Source: Pukyongia salina (GTDB lineage Bacteria; Bacteroidota; Bacteroidia; Flavobacteriales; Flavobacteriaceae). From it: a stretch of 64,000 nt of DNA. Shown in pieces: positions 1 to 9,723 of this stretch. Position 1 is the stretch's first letter. The number at the start of each line of letters is the position of its first letter. Made by a program: the position numbers and the translations under genes. The notes below the pieces were generated by a model. It ran no database searches. It had not been told where the DNA came from and was given only the letters and a program-made list of their open reading frames with translations. The stretch covers positions 2,356,001-2,420,000 of the forward strand of contig NZ_CP027062.1 in the NCBI RefSeq assembly GCF_002966125.1, given 5' to 3'.

Positions 1-150
1 ATTAGCTCTCTTGGCGTGATCGTGAAGGAAGGGAAGCTGAAGCCTGATAATTCGATCGCAATTGAAGATCTTACCTCCGGAGTGTATGTGATTTACCTAT
101 TGGGAGAGAATGGCGAATTATTTGCTCATAAGTTTATAAAAAACCAGTAA
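1..150 (+). CDS. C-terminal end of a T9SS-secreted protein (type A sorting domain), partial
   Basis: Only the last 49 codons are in the window. They run in frame to TAA and contain the typical end of a type IX secretion sorting domain: a short beta-rich stretch, then DLTSGVYVIYL, then a charged strand ending in KFIKNQ. In this family the C-terminal domain directs export through the T9SS and is cleaved at the cell surface. The function of the missing N-terminal part cannot be told. The following kinase gene starts only 4 nt after the stop, so the two may be cotranscribed. Confidence 0.75.
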   Translation: MSSLGVIVKEGKLKPDNSIAIEDLTSGVYVIYLLGENGELFAHKFIKNQ

Positions 151-154
151 TAAC

Positions 155-2959
155 TTGATTTTAAGTAAATTTAGTAAAGCCAAAAACAAAATAACCTTGA
201 ATTCCCGGTTTGCCATTTTTCTGCTTGTACTTTTCGTTTTTCTCTCTGTAAAAGCACAGAAATACGATCATTATTCGGTGGAAGACGGGCTGCCGGGGAA
301 CATGGTGTACCGGGTAACTCAGGATAAAAAAGGATTTGTATGGGCGATCACAGACAAGGGTATAGCCAGGTTCAATGGTAATACCTTTAAAATATTCAAT
401 ACAAAGAATGGGCTCCCTACCAACGATATCTGGGATATTCAGATAACAAACGATCATAAACTCTGGTATTTCTCAAAGTCGGCTTCATTAGGCTATATCG
501 AGAACAATGAAGTATTTGATTTCCCGGCAGAAAACCCGGATGAACAGTTATTTCCTGCCATTATTTTTAAGATAGATAATGATATTTACTTCGGGTACAA
601 TAACCTTAGCTACTATTTACACGATGGGCAATGGAAACTTCTGGACGAAGCAACCGCTAGCGATGATGACGAAAAATTAGCAAGATATCTTCGGTATAAG
701 AACAAAATGGGAGATTTTGTTGCTGCTAATAAACAAAGATATCAAAGAGGCTTATTAAGGGTATTGGATTCGCTGGGAATTATTATCGGTGAAAAGAGTT
801 ATGCGGTTTTAAACTTAAATTCAAATGATCTTTTCGAATACAACTTTCCAGAAGCAATTAAGGCCAAAGATCCTGGCTTATTTAGAGTTCATGCGGTAAA
901 CGGCGAGTTGCAATTTACAGGTCCTGAGTTTGTGGCCAATATGGACAATGATTACCAACTTGTGAATCTATCTTTTTTTTCTGAAGATCTGAAAGCTCAT
1001 TTTGCCATGCGTGATAAGCTGGGTAATTTGTGGATGGCTAGTCTTAATCAGGGGCTATATAAGTTGCCTGCTGTGAACCGAAAGAACAAATACTGGCTTG
1101 AAGGGAAACGAGTACGCCAGTTGGAAGATACTCCCTTGGGTATCATCGCTTCGGTTCAGGATTACGGATTTTACCTATACAACGCAAGCTATGATAGTTT
1201 CGATCTACTTAATAAAAGCGAAGGCTTTGTGTATGGTACCGCCTATATAGATCAGTTGTCGGCCGCATTTCTATTAACAAGTAAAGGGATCGTGAAAGTA
1301 AATGCCAATGGAATTCTGCAATCCTTTAGTCCGATGGCGAGAAAGATCTGTTACCACGAGGGGTATTTGTATGGAAATGTCTCATCCGGTCTAAACCAAA
1401 TAGACCCGATCCAAATGCAGGTAACCAGGCATATCAAAGGGGTGGGGATTAAAGATATAATTAGCTATAACAACATGTTGATTGTGGGTACGTCCAACGG
1501 GCTGAAACAACTTAAGAACGATTCGCTTTTACCTATTCAAATTAATGGCCAGGTGTTTTCCAGGCCTATAATGAATTTAGGAAAACTTCCGTCCGGCATA
1601 TTATTGATCACAACCGATGGATTTGGCGCTTACCGAACCGATCTGGAAGAAATTACCCAGATTGAAAAAACCGAATATCTCAGCGCAAATTCACAGGTAG
1701 TGCAGGATAATAATCTTTGGTTGTCCACCAGCCAGGGGGTTTTACAGTATGATCTCGACCAAACAAAAATTACTTTAAAGAATACTATTGGAACCGAATA
1801 TGGGGTGCCCTCGGTAAATACGCATACGATACTAGCTCAGGGAGATGCGCTTTGGATTGGAACAGATAACGGACTTGTAAAGCTCCCATCCGATCTACAA
1901 AAACAAGACCAATACCTGGGAATTTATGTTGAAAAAGGGAGCTACGCGGGTAAAGAAATTAATAAAGTTGATAAAGTAGATTATCAAAAATCCGGAACCC
2001 TGAGTTATGTAATTGGAACTATAGATTTTTCACAAAAGAAAGAATCCAGTCCTTACGAATACCGCCTGTATCCCTTCGAAACCAAGTGGATAACGACCAC
2101 TTCGAATATTATAAATTTTAGTAATCTTCCTCCAAATGATTATACTCTTCAGCTTCGAAAAGGCCAAAACTCATCTACGCATAAGTTTAGTATAAGTCCT
2201 CTTTGGTGGCAAAAGCCAATTAGTAAGGTGGTGTTTGTATCCTTGGGGTCACTTTTGCTCCTTTTGCTTCTGCTACAGATACGACGATACGAAATAAACA
2301 AGAAGTTGTCTAAACTGGAAATTCAAAATAAACTTACCGAATTCGAATTATACGCTTTAAGGTCTCAGATGAATCCTCACTTCGTGTTCAATTCGTTAGC
2401 GGCCATCCAGTATTGTATTAATAACGGGGATATAAGATCGGCCGAATCCTACCTGGTCAAGTTCTCCAGGCTGGTGAGACAATTCTTTGAACTATCGAAA
2501 CAAAAAGAGGTCACAGTTTCGAAAGAGGTAGAATTATTAAAAAATTACCTCGACATTGAAAAACTAAGATTTAATGAAAAATTAGAGTATTCTATCAAAA
2601 TAGGTGATAGCGTAGAAGTCTCAAAGGTGAATATCCCCACGATGTTATTACAACCCGTAGTGGAGAACGCCATTAATCACGGTATATTTAACAAAGAGTC
2701 TAAAGGCAGAGTGGATATTAGGTTTCAGCAAAATGGTGATAACTCACTGGAAGTTGAGATAGAAGATAACGGAGTGGGGTTTGTTAATACAAAAAAAACC
2801 GATAGTGGAAAAAGAACTTCGTCACATGTATTGGAGGACCGACTTTTATTTCTGAATAAATCCGGGAAGTGGGATATTAGTCTTTCTCATAGAGAGGCTT
2901 ATCCCGAGAAAGAAGACAAAGGAAATATTACAACCTTTAAAATAACCGCAATAGCGTGA
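155..2959 (+). CDS. Propeller-type sensor histidine kinase (LytS-like His_kinase family)
   Basis: This 934-aa transmembrane sensor most likely phosphorylates the LytTR regulator encoded next to it. A TTG start is followed by a charged stretch and a hydrophobic signal or anchor (about residues 20-35). Then come repeated two-component-regulator propeller blades (about 40-600, e.g. WAITDKGIARFNG, LWIGTDNGLVKL), a Y_Y_Y-type domain (about 620-685) and a transmembrane helix (about 692-708, a long Leu run). The cytoplasmic His_kinase domain has the QMNPHFVFNSL motif with the phospho-acceptor His near residue 742, and an ATPase domain with an N box (VVENAINHG) and EDNGVGF. The stop overlaps the next start by 4 nt. 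A second TTG near codon 15 is an alternative start. The ligand is unknown; polysaccharide sensing is common for such propellers but is only inference. Confidence 0.9.
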   Translation: MILSKFSKAKNKITLNSRFAIFLLVLFVFLSVKAQKYDHYSVEDGLPGNMVYRVTQDKKGFVWAITDKGIARFNGNTFKIFNTKNGLPTNDIWDIQITNDHKLWYFSKSASLGYIENNEVFDFPAENPDEQLFPAIIFKIDNDIYFGYNNLSYYLHDGQWKLLDEATASDDDEKLARYLRYKNKMGDFVAANKQRYQRGLLRVLDSLGIIIGEKSYAVLNLNSNDLFEYNFPEAIKAKDPGLFRVHAVNGELQFTGPEFVANMDNDYQLVNLSFFSEDLKAHFAMRDKLGNLWMASLNQGLYKLPAVNRKNKYWLEGKRVRQLEDTPLGIIASVQDYGFYLYNASYDSFDLLNKSEGFVYGTAYIDQLSAAFLLTSKGIVKVNANGILQSFSPMARKICYHEGYLYGNVSSGLNQIDPIQMQVTRHIKGVGIKDIISYNNMLIVGTSNGLKQLKNDSLLPIQINGQVFSRPIMNLGKLPSGILLITTDGFGAYRTDLEEITQIEKTEYLSANSQVVQDNNLWLSTSQGVLQYDLDQTKITLKNTIGTEYGVPSVNTHTILAQGDALWIGTDNGLVKLPSDLQKQDQYLGIYVEKGSYAGKEINKVDKVDYQKSGTLSYVIGTIDFSQKKESSPYEYRLYPFETKWITTTSNIINFSNLPPNDYTLQLRKGQNSSTHKFSISPLWWQKPISKVVFVSLGSLLLLLLLLQIRRYEINKKLSKLEIQNKLTEFELYALRSQMNPHFVFNSLAAIQYCINNGDIRSAESYLVKFSRLVRQFFELSKQKEVTVSKEVELLKNYLDIEKLRFNEKLEYSIKIGDSVEVSKVNIPTMLLQPVVENAINHGIFNKESKGRVDIRFQQNGDNSLEVEIEDNGVGFVNTKKTDSGKRTSSHVLEDRLLFLNKSGKWDISLSHREAYPEKEDKGNITTFKITAIA

Positions 2960-3702
2960 AAAATTATCAGGTAATATTAGTGGATGACGAGAGATCCGCT
3001 CTGGAGCTTTTAAAAAGAAAGGTGGAATTCCTCTTCCCTAATCTGAAGGTTGCCGGCACTTTTCAGGACCCTCGAAAAGCGATTTCATTTATAAAATCCA
3101 ATTCTGTCGATATCTTGTTCCTTGATATTGAAATGCCTCATTTAAACGGCTTTGAAATGCTGGCCCAACTTTCCGAACTTTCCTTTCAGGTGATATTTGT
3201 GACCGCCTATAACGAATATGCTCTCACAGCGATAAAGCAGTCGGCCGTGGATTACATCTTAAAACCCATAGATGATAAAGAGTTGGTAATTGCAGTACAA
3301 AAAGCAGCTGAAGCAATTGAGAAAGAGTTGCAGGCCGAATCGACCGAGAAGCTGTTTGGCTTATTAAGAGACACGATGAAACGTACACACAAATTGATCG
3401 TACCCACAGCAAAAGGACTTTCACTCATCCCAGAATTTGAAGTACTGCATTTGGAAGGGTATGAAGGCTATACCCGAATTCATCTCGTAGATGGATCTAC
3501 TGTGCTAAGCTCGTACAGCCTGGGAAGGTTTGATCGAGACGATAGTAAAGTATTCTTTAAATGCCATAAATCGCATATAGTGAACCTGGAACACGTTCGT
3601 GCATTCGAAAACGAAGGATATTTATTATTGGAAAAGAATCACAGGGTACCTATATCGAGAACCCATCGTAAGGCATTTCTTAAGTTATTCAATGATAATT
3701 AA
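2956..3702 (+). CDS. LytTR-family response regulator
   Basis: A 248-aa cytoplasmic response regulator. The receiver domain (about 1-120) shows the acidic pair D10/D11, phospho-acceptor D57 in LFLDIEMP, and the conserved Lys in YILKPID. The C-terminal LytTR DNA-binding domain (about 145-248) has FFKCHKSHIVNLEHV and RVPISRTHRK. The gene starts with GTG that overlaps the kinase stop (GTGA), which indicates translational coupling and makes this the cognate regulator. LytTR proteins usually bind direct-repeat promoter sites; the targets here are not known. Confidence 0.93.
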   Translation: MKNYQVILVDDERSALELLKRKVEFLFPNLKVAGTFQDPRKAISFIKSNSVDILFLDIEMPHLNGFEMLAQLSELSFQVIFVTAYNEYALTAIKQSAVDYILKPIDDKELVIAVQKAAEAIEKELQAESTEKLFGLLRDTMKRTHKLIVPTAKGLSLIPEFEVLHLEGYEGYTRIHLVDGSTVLSSYSLGRFDRDDSKVFFKCHKSHIVNLEHVRAFENEGYLLLEKNHRVPISRTHRKAFLKLFNDN

Positions 3703-5312
3703 TAGCGCACTTCATTCTTTTCCATAGCCCGTTTTACAATATTCTTTGCTTCTTTTGGCTGGTAGTTTCCACCCAGATGCTCGCATTTCATACATTCCTC
3801 AACGCTGGTAAACGGTACTTTGGTTTTATTATAGGCGAACGAATCTGCCAGGGTCTTAATAAGATTGCGATCCCCTAAACTAAATTCAACATCATCCATC
3901 GTGAGTTGAGACGGATGTTCGTATCCACAGGCATGGGTGATTTCAAGTAATTCTTTTCTGAAATTTTTAAAGTAAAAGTGGGTGCGTTTTGCCTTATCCG
4001 AAATATTTATTCCTCTTTGCCTCCATTTATTCTGTGTGGCAACACCGCTGGGGCAATGATTGTTATGACATACCTGTGCCTGTATACAGCCAATGGCCAT
4101 CATAGCTTCCCTTGCCACATTTATACAGTCTACACCCATGGCAAAGGCCATTGCAGCTTTGGCCGGAAAGCCCAACTTACCACTTCCAATAAAGGTAATA
4201 TCTTTTGTAAGTCCGTGTTTCTGAAATATCTTATAAACATCACTAAACCCAAATACCCAGGGTAAGGCTACATGATCGGCAAAGCTGGGAGGTGCTGCTC
4301 CAGTTCCGCCTTCACCGCCATCTATAGTTATAAAATCCGGTCCCTTGCCACTTTGTTTCATCTTGGTAGCAAGTTCTTCCCAACTATGTAATTTTCCAAC
4401 GGCCGACTTGATCCCAACGGGAAGACCAGTGGCGGCTGCTATATCCTCCACAAAATTTATTAGCTCATTTATATTACTGAATGCGCTGTGAGTAGGAGGG
4501 GAGAGCACATCTTTACCCATTGGGACTCCCCTAATTTCGGCAATCTCCCTGGTGATCTTAGAACCCGGTAGTACCCCGCCCTTCCCGGGTTTAGCACCCT
4601 GAGATAGTTTAATTTCTATTGCTCTTACCTGTGGGTTATTAGCAACAAGTTGTCGCATTTTTTCCATACTGAAATTCCCCAATTCATCACGAACGCCAAA
4701 ATATCCCGTTCCAAAATGAAATATAATATCTCCCCCCTTTTGATGATAGGAAGATAATCCACCTTCACCTGTATTGTGATATGCATGCGCCATGGCACAA
4801 CCCCTGTTTAGAGATTCTATGGCACGTGCCGAAAGGGATCCGTAACTCATTGCGGAAACATTGATAACAGAGGCAGGGCGATACGGCCGCTTACGCCGAC
4901 CTAGTCCCATTACCTTCGCACAGGGTACAAAATAGGGGTCGTAACGGTTGGGGTGTTTGGGAGGTAGTTTATAGGGTAGCAGGGCATTGTTTATAAAAAC
5001 GTAATTTGGTTTATAGAAGTCGCGGTCGCTTCCGAAGCCTTCATAATTATTTTCATTCTTTGCCGAAGCATAGATCCAACCTCTTTCAATTCTATTGAAA
5101 GGCAATTCTTCGCGATTATTGGCAACAATATACTGGCGAAGCTCCGGGCCAATACTCTCAAGCATATAGCGGAAATGGCCTACGATAGGAAAGTTGTGTC
5201 GGATGGTGTGTTTCTTATTGAAAAAAATATCCCTTATCGCGATCACCGCCAGCAGGATAAGAACCCACCCCCACCAGGGAATCGATTTCAATACCTCAAA
5301 AACTGCATCCAT
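3699..5312 (-). CDS. Membrane-anchored FMN-binding glutamate-synthase-like protein
   Basis: 537 aa. One N-terminal transmembrane helix (about residues 11-26) precedes a glutamate-synthase central/FMN domain (about 100-500). Visible motifs are SYGSLS, EGGLSSYH, IDGGEGGTGAAP and GSGKLGFPAKAA. The cluster Cys run CIQAQVCHNNHCP (about 408-420) resembles the [3Fe-4S] site of GltB. There is no glutamine amidotransferase domain and no GltD partner nearby, so it is unlikely to be a normal glutamate synthase; archaeal-type or alternative amidotransferase roles remain possible. Its ATG directly follows the stop of the M20 gene with no gap, so both form one transcription unit. Its last 4 nt overlap the end of the convergent LytTR gene. 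Confidence 0.85.
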   Translation of the reverse strand: MDAVFEVLKSIPWWGWVLILLAVIAIRDIFFNKKHTIRHNFPIVGHFRYMLESIGPELRQYIVANNREELPFNRIERGWIYASAKNENNYEGFGSDRDFYKPNYVFINNALLPYKLPPKHPNRYDPYFVPCAKVMGLGRRKRPYRPASVINVSAMSYGSLSARAIESLNRGCAMAHAYHNTGEGGLSSYHQKGGDIIFHFGTGYFGVRDELGNFSMEKMRQLVANNPQVRAIEIKLSQGAKPGKGGVLPGSKITREIAEIRGVPMGKDVLSPPTHSAFSNINELINFVEDIAAATGLPVGIKSAVGKLHSWEELATKMKQSGKGPDFITIDGGEGGTGAAPPSFADHVALPWVFGFSDVYKIFQKHGLTKDITFIGSGKLGFPAKAAMAFAMGVDCINVAREAMMAIGCIQAQVCHNNHCPSGVATQNKWRQRGINISDKAKRTHFYFKNFRKELLEITHACGYEHPSQLTMDDVEFSLGDRNLIKTLADSFAYNKTKVPFTSVEECMKCEHLGGNYQPKEAKNIVKRAMEKNEVRY

Positions 5313-6596
5313 TTAATTTGCATTTAAATAATCTAAAGAAAGTTGAGTCATCGCTTTTACTCCAAGCAATAACCCGCTATCGTCGATCAGAAAATCCGGG
5401 GTATGATGTGGATAATAAGAAGTATTTCCCGGGGTCATTCCTCCCAGGAAAAAGTAGAAACCTGGAACGATCTCCTGAAAATAGGAAAAGTCTTCTCCTC
5501 CGGTGGTCGCATTCATGGTAATAACGTTTTCCGTACCTGCTATCTCTTGAAGCGTAGGTAACATCTGTGAGGTTAGCTCCGGATCGTTATAGGTTACCAC
5601 CGTATTATTCTGCCATTCGATAGATGCTTCCCCGCCGTAAGCTTTTGCGATATCCCTGGCCATTTCATTCATTCGCCGCATAATTAGTTCCCGCATTTTC
5701 GGGTCGAGTGTCCTCACGGTTCCTATCATTTCGGCACTTTCGGGTATGATGTTAAACCTAACCCCACTGGAAATTTTTCCTACGGTGATGACTGCGGCTT
5801 CTTCAACTAATGGGGCTTCTCTGCTTATGATGGTTTGGAATCCATCAATGATCTTTGCAGAAATTAAAATGGGGTCTACTCCGGACCAGGGTGCCGAACC
5901 ATGCGTTTGTTTTCCCTTTACGGTGACCACGAAGCGCTCTACGGCCGCCATGGTACCACCACTTTTATATTTTATGGTTCCAACCGGTGTTCCCGAATTG
6001 ATATGAAGTCCAAAAATAACATCGACATCCGGGTTTTTTAGTACCCCTTCTTTTATCATTAGCTTGGCACCGCCTTCTTCCCCGGGAGGGGGTCCTTCTT
6101 CTGCTGGCTGGAAAATGAACTTTATGGTCCCTTTTATCTTGTCTTTATGAGAAGAAAGAACTTCGGCAACTCCCATGAGGATGGCAATGTGGGTATCGTG
6201 TCCACAAGCATGCATCACCCCGGTTTCTGTTTCGAGAAAGCTGGATTTCACCTCGCTTTTAAAGGGAAGGTCGTTCCTTTCTGTAACGGGCAGGGCATCA
6301 ATATCGGCCCGCAGTGCTACTACCTTGCCGGGCTGATTACCTTTTAAAATTCCTACCACCCCGGTTTTGGCTATACCTGTTTGCACCTCCAAACCTAATG
6401 ACCGAAGATGTTGTTCGATTTTTTCGGCTGTCTTAAATTCCCTATTGGACAGTTCCGGGTTTTGGTGAAAATAACGTCGCCATTCTATTACTTGTTCTTC
6501 AATATTTTCAATGTCGGTTAAAACATCCTTATTCATCTGTGCCTGGGCGTAACAAATCCCAAAGAGTACCAGCACCAAGGTAAATTTTTGTCTCAT
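5313..6596 (-). CDS. Exported M20 family metallo-amidohydrolase
   Basis: 427 aa with a cleavable signal peptide (residues 1-19, ending AQA). The peptidase M20/amidohydrolase fold is clear: ALRADIDALPV, the metal-binding HACGHDTH (about 128-135), EEGPPPGEEGG, TTGGEDFSYF and HHTPDF. Relatives hydrolyse N-acyl amino acids, hippurate or indole-acetyl amino acids; the substrate here cannot be assigned. The signal peptide places it in the periplasm. It is the first gene of a two-gene unit with the glutamate-synthase-like protein, which suggests nitrogen or amino-acid recycling, an inference only. Confidence 0.9.
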   Translation of the reverse strand: MRQKFTLVLVLFGICYAQAQMNKDVLTDIENIEEQVIEWRRYFHQNPELSNREFKTAEKIEQHLRSLGLEVQTGIAKTGVVGILKGNQPGKVVALRADIDALPVTERNDLPFKSEVKSSFLETETGVMHACGHDTHIAILMGVAEVLSSHKDKIKGTIKFIFQPAEEGPPPGEEGGAKLMIKEGVLKNPDVDVIFGLHINSGTPVGTIKYKSGGTMAAVERFVVTVKGKQTHGSAPWSGVDPILISAKIIDGFQTIISREAPLVEEAAVITVGKISSGVRFNIIPESAEMIGTVRTLDPKMRELIMRRMNEMARDIAKAYGGEASIEWQNNTVVTYNDPELTSQMLPTLQEIAGTENVITMNATTGGEDFSYFQEIVPGFYFFLGGMTPGNTSYYPHHTPDFLIDDSGLLLGVKAMTQLSLDYLNAN

Positions 6597-6731
6597 ATTG
6601 TAAAAAGTTCAGCTAAAGATAAACGATTTTCAATAAAACAAAAACCCGGACTTTTTGTTTATAATTTATGGGACCTGGCGCTAATAATTCTTAGTAATTT
6701 CAGTATTTTTCGGCCTCAGAAACTTCACGAT

Positions 6732-9053
6732 TTGCAAGCATATTTAAAACAACTCAACGAGGCTCAACTAGCTCCAGTACTTCAGAAAGAAGGCGCGATG
6801 ATAGTTATCGCTGGTGCGGGATCGGGTAAGACTCGTGTTTTAACTTATCGTATAGCCTATTTGATGTCGCAGGGTGTGGACCCGTTCAATATTCTGGCAC
6901 TTACTTTTACCAATAAGGCGGCACGGGAAATGAAGAAACGTATCTCGCAGATCGTGGGAAGTAGTGAGGCAAAGAATCTTTGGATGGGAACCTTCCACAG
7001 TATTTTTGCAAAGATCCTGAGGTTTGAAGCAGATAAGCTGGGCTATCCGTCTAATTTTACCATTTACGATACCCAGGATTCCCAAAGTGTGATACGCAGT
7101 ATCATCAAGGAGATGCAACTGGATAAGGATATCTACAAGTATAAGCAGGTCTATTCCAGAATATCCTCGTACAAGAACAGCCTCATCACCGTAAAGGCAT
7201 ATTTCAATAATCCTGAACTGCAAGAGGCCGATGCCATGGCCAAGATGCCCAGGCTGGGAGATATTTACCAGGCTTATGTGGATAAATGTTTTAAGGCGGG
7301 TGCTATGGATTTCGACGACCTGTTGCTCAAAACGAACGAGCTTCTTAACCGTTTCCCGGACGTACTTGCCAAATACCAGAATCGCTTTCGTTATATCCTT
7401 GTAGATGAGTATCAGGATACCAATCACAGCCAGTACCTCATTGTAAAAGCCCTAAGTGACAGATTTCAGAATATATGCGTAGTTGGAGATGATGCCCAGA
7501 GTATCTATGCTTTCCGAGGAGCGAACATAAACAATATCTTAAATTTCCAGAAGGATTACGACGATGTGAGGGTCTATAGACTGGAGCAGAACTACCGTTC
7601 TACCAAAAATATTGTAAATGCGGCCAACAGCATTATAGAGAAGAACAAACAGCGACTGGAAAAGGTAGTTTGGACCGCTAACGATGAAGGAAATAAGATC
7701 CTGGTTAACAGAACTATGACCGATGGGGATGAAGGCCGTTTTGTGGCGAGCTCAATTTTCGAGAACGCTATGAGCCATCAATTGAAATACGATTCTTTTG
7801 CTGTTTTATATCGCACCAATGCCCAATCGCGGGCAATAGAAGATGCACTTCGGAAGAAAGACATTCCATACAGGATCTACGGCGGACTCTCATTCTACCA
7901 GCGGAAAGAGATCAAGGACGTTCTGGCGTACTTACGCCTGATATTAAATCCGAAAGATGAAGAAGCCCTGAAACGTGTGATCAATTATCCTGCACGGGGA
8001 ATTGGACAAACCACCATCGACAGGTTAATTGTCGCTGCCAACCATTACGACAGGTCGATGTTCGAGGTCATGAAACATATCGATAAGATCGACCTGAAGA
8101 TCAACAAAGGCACCCAGGGAAAGCTACAAAATTTTGTAACGATGATCGAGAGCTTCCAGGTGCTCAACCAGGGTTACGACGCCTTTCAGATCGCCGAACA
8201 CGTTACCAAGAAGACTGGCCTGGTTCAGGAATTAAAAAAGGATGGAACCCCTGAAGGTATTGCCAGGATAGAGAATATTGAAGAACTCTTGAACGGGATG
8301 CGCGACTTTGTTGAGGAGCAAAAGGAACTTGCCGACACCACGGGATCCCTGGCCGAATTTTTGGAAGATGTAGCCCTTGCCACAGATCTGGACAATGAAA
8401 AAGGAGATGATAACCGTGTTGCATTAATGACCGTCCACCTTGCTAAAGGACTGGAGTTTCCGTATGTCTACATTGTTGGAATGGAAGAAGATCTGTTTCC
8501 TTCAGCTATGAGTATGAATACCCGTTCTGAGCTGGAAGAAGAAAGAAGACTTTTTTATGTGGCTTTAACACGAGCAGAAAAGCAAGCTTATCTTACGTAT
8601 ACCCAAAGCAGATATAGATGGGGAAAATTAATTGATGCTGAGCCAAGTCGATTTATTGAAGAGATAGAGGACCAGTTTCTGGACTACCTTACCCCCATCA
8701 CCGAGAACCGTTATAAACCGTTGATAGATACCGATATTTTTGGAGAGGTTGATAAGAGCAAACTTAGAATGCGAAAGCCAAGTTCGGGGGTACCGCCAAA
8801 GGGACCTACGGAGTCGCAACTAAGAAAGCTGCGGCGCTTGAAACCGGTTTCCAGTGATACCGATAAGAATTTCGATCTGGAAAAAGCCAATTTATCGGAA
8901 GGAACGATGGTTGAGCATGTACGCTTTGGCCAGGGAAAGATCCTGAAGATAGAAGGAGTTGGCGCCGATACCAAGGCAGAAATACTCTTTGAGAATGGCG
9001 GTTTGAAAAAATTACTTCTTCGCTTTGCGAAACTAAAGGTTCTCGATTCCTGA
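6732..9053 (+). CDS. uvrD: UvrD/PcrA-type ATP-dependent 3'-5' DNA helicase
   Basis: 773 aa from the TTG at 6732. Superfamily 1A motifs occur in order: Q-motif region (LNEAQLAPV), Walker A AGAGSGKT, TFTNKAAREMKKR, DEYQDTN, VGDDAQSIYAFRGA, EQNYRS, YRTNAQSR, VHLAKGLEFPYV and VALTRAEKQ, plus a C-terminal Tudor-like segment (MVEHVRFGQGKILKIEG). It unwinds DNA in repair and replication. The open frame extends upstream to 6588 but that would overlap the divergent M20 start and adds 48 residues that do not look like the family; 773 aa is the usual length. The start remains a judgement. Confidence 0.92.
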   Translation: MQAYLKQLNEAQLAPVLQKEGAMIVIAGAGSGKTRVLTYRIAYLMSQGVDPFNILALTFTNKAAREMKKRISQIVGSSEAKNLWMGTFHSIFAKILRFEADKLGYPSNFTIYDTQDSQSVIRSIIKEMQLDKDIYKYKQVYSRISSYKNSLITVKAYFNNPELQEADAMAKMPRLGDIYQAYVDKCFKAGAMDFDDLLLKTNELLNRFPDVLAKYQNRFRYILVDEYQDTNHSQYLIVKALSDRFQNICVVGDDAQSIYAFRGANINNILNFQKDYDDVRVYRLEQNYRSTKNIVNAANSIIEKNKQRLEKVVWTANDEGNKILVNRTMTDGDEGRFVASSIFENAMSHQLKYDSFAVLYRTNAQSRAIEDALRKKDIPYRIYGGLSFYQRKEIKDVLAYLRLILNPKDEEALKRVINYPARGIGQTTIDRLIVAANHYDRSMFEVMKHIDKIDLKINKGTQGKLQNFVTMIESFQVLNQGYDAFQIAEHVTKKTGLVQELKKDGTPEGIARIENIEELLNGMRDFVEEQKELADTTGSLAEFLEDVALATDLDNEKGDDNRVALMTVHLAKGLEFPYVYIVGMEEDLFPSAMSMNTRSELEEERRLFYVALTRAEKQAYLTYTQSRYRWGKLIDAEPSRFIEEIEDQFLDYLTPITENRYKPLIDTDIFGEVDKSKLRMRKPSSGVPPKGPTESQLRKLRRLKPVSSDTDKNFDLEKANLSEGTMVEHVRFGQGKILKIEGVGADTKAEILFENGGLKKLLLRFAKLKVLDS

Positions 9054-9102
9054 GATTGTAAAAAAGTACGTCTGGTATTTTAAATTTTCGTATCTTAATA
9101 CT

Positions 9103-9720
9103 ATGGCCCTATTCATACGTTTATATGAGGAGAATCCTAATCCGAAGGATATAAAAAAGGTTGTGGATATCATCCGCGAAGGAGGCCTGGTGATCTACCC
9201 CAGCGATACCGTTTATGCCCTGGGTTGTGATATTACCAATAACCGGGCATTGGAAAGATTGGCTCAGTTAAAGGGTATCAAGCTTGAAAAGGCCAATTTC
9301 TCCTTTATTTGTGAGGACCTGAGTAATTTATCAGATTACGTGAAGCAGATCGATACAGCAACCTTCAAATTACTAAAACGAGCTTTGCCCGGCCCCTATA
9401 CCTTTATTCTACCGGGTAATAATAATCTTCCTTCGGCTTTTAAGAAAAAGAAGGAGGTAGGTATCAGGGTACCCGATAACGCCATTGCAAGAGCTTTGAT
9501 TCGCGAACTAGGTCATCCTATTGTATCTACTTCTATCAAGGATGAAGATGAATTGATCGAGTATACCACAGACCCCGAACTCATATTCGAAAAATGGGAG
9601 AAAAAGGTAGACGTGATCGTGGATGGTGGATACGGTGGTAATATAGCTTCTACAGTGATCGATCTCACAGGAGACGAACCTCTACTGGTTAGAGAAGGAA
9701 AAGGGAGTTTGGAGATATGA
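9103..9720 (+). CDS. YciO/TsaC-type L-threonylcarbamoyladenylate synthase family protein
   Basis: 205 aa, a single Sua5/YciO/YrdC domain. Typical segments are GGLVIYPSDTVYALGCDI, the KxRxK-like region, PGPYTFILPG, VGIRVPDN, PIVSTSI and a C-terminal VIDLTGDEPLLVREG. True TsaC/Sua5 proteins make threonylcarbamoyl-AMP for tRNA t6A37; the length and C-terminus resemble YciO more closely, so the exact activity is uncertain. It stands alone, 49 nt after uvrD and converging on the next gene. Confidence 0.85.
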   Translation: MALFIRLYEENPNPKDIKKVVDIIREGGLVIYPSDTVYALGCDITNNRALERLAQLKGIKLEKANFSFICEDLSNLSDYVKQIDTATFKLLKRALPGPYTFILPGNNNLPSAFKKKKEVGIRVPDNAIARALIRELGHPIVSTSIKDEDELIEYTTDPELIFEKWEKKVDVIVDGGYGGNIASTVIDLTGDEPLLVREGKGSLEI

Positions 9721-9723
9721 TCC

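Noticed and set aside
6588-6731. N-terminal extension of the helicase
   Set aside because: It would overlap the divergent M20 start codon and the added residues do not resemble the family; the TTG at 6732 gives normal length.
6840-7427. 195-codon minus-strand frame
   Set aside because: Fully inside uvrD on the opposite strand; its protein has no domain character and the uvrD motifs cover the same bases.
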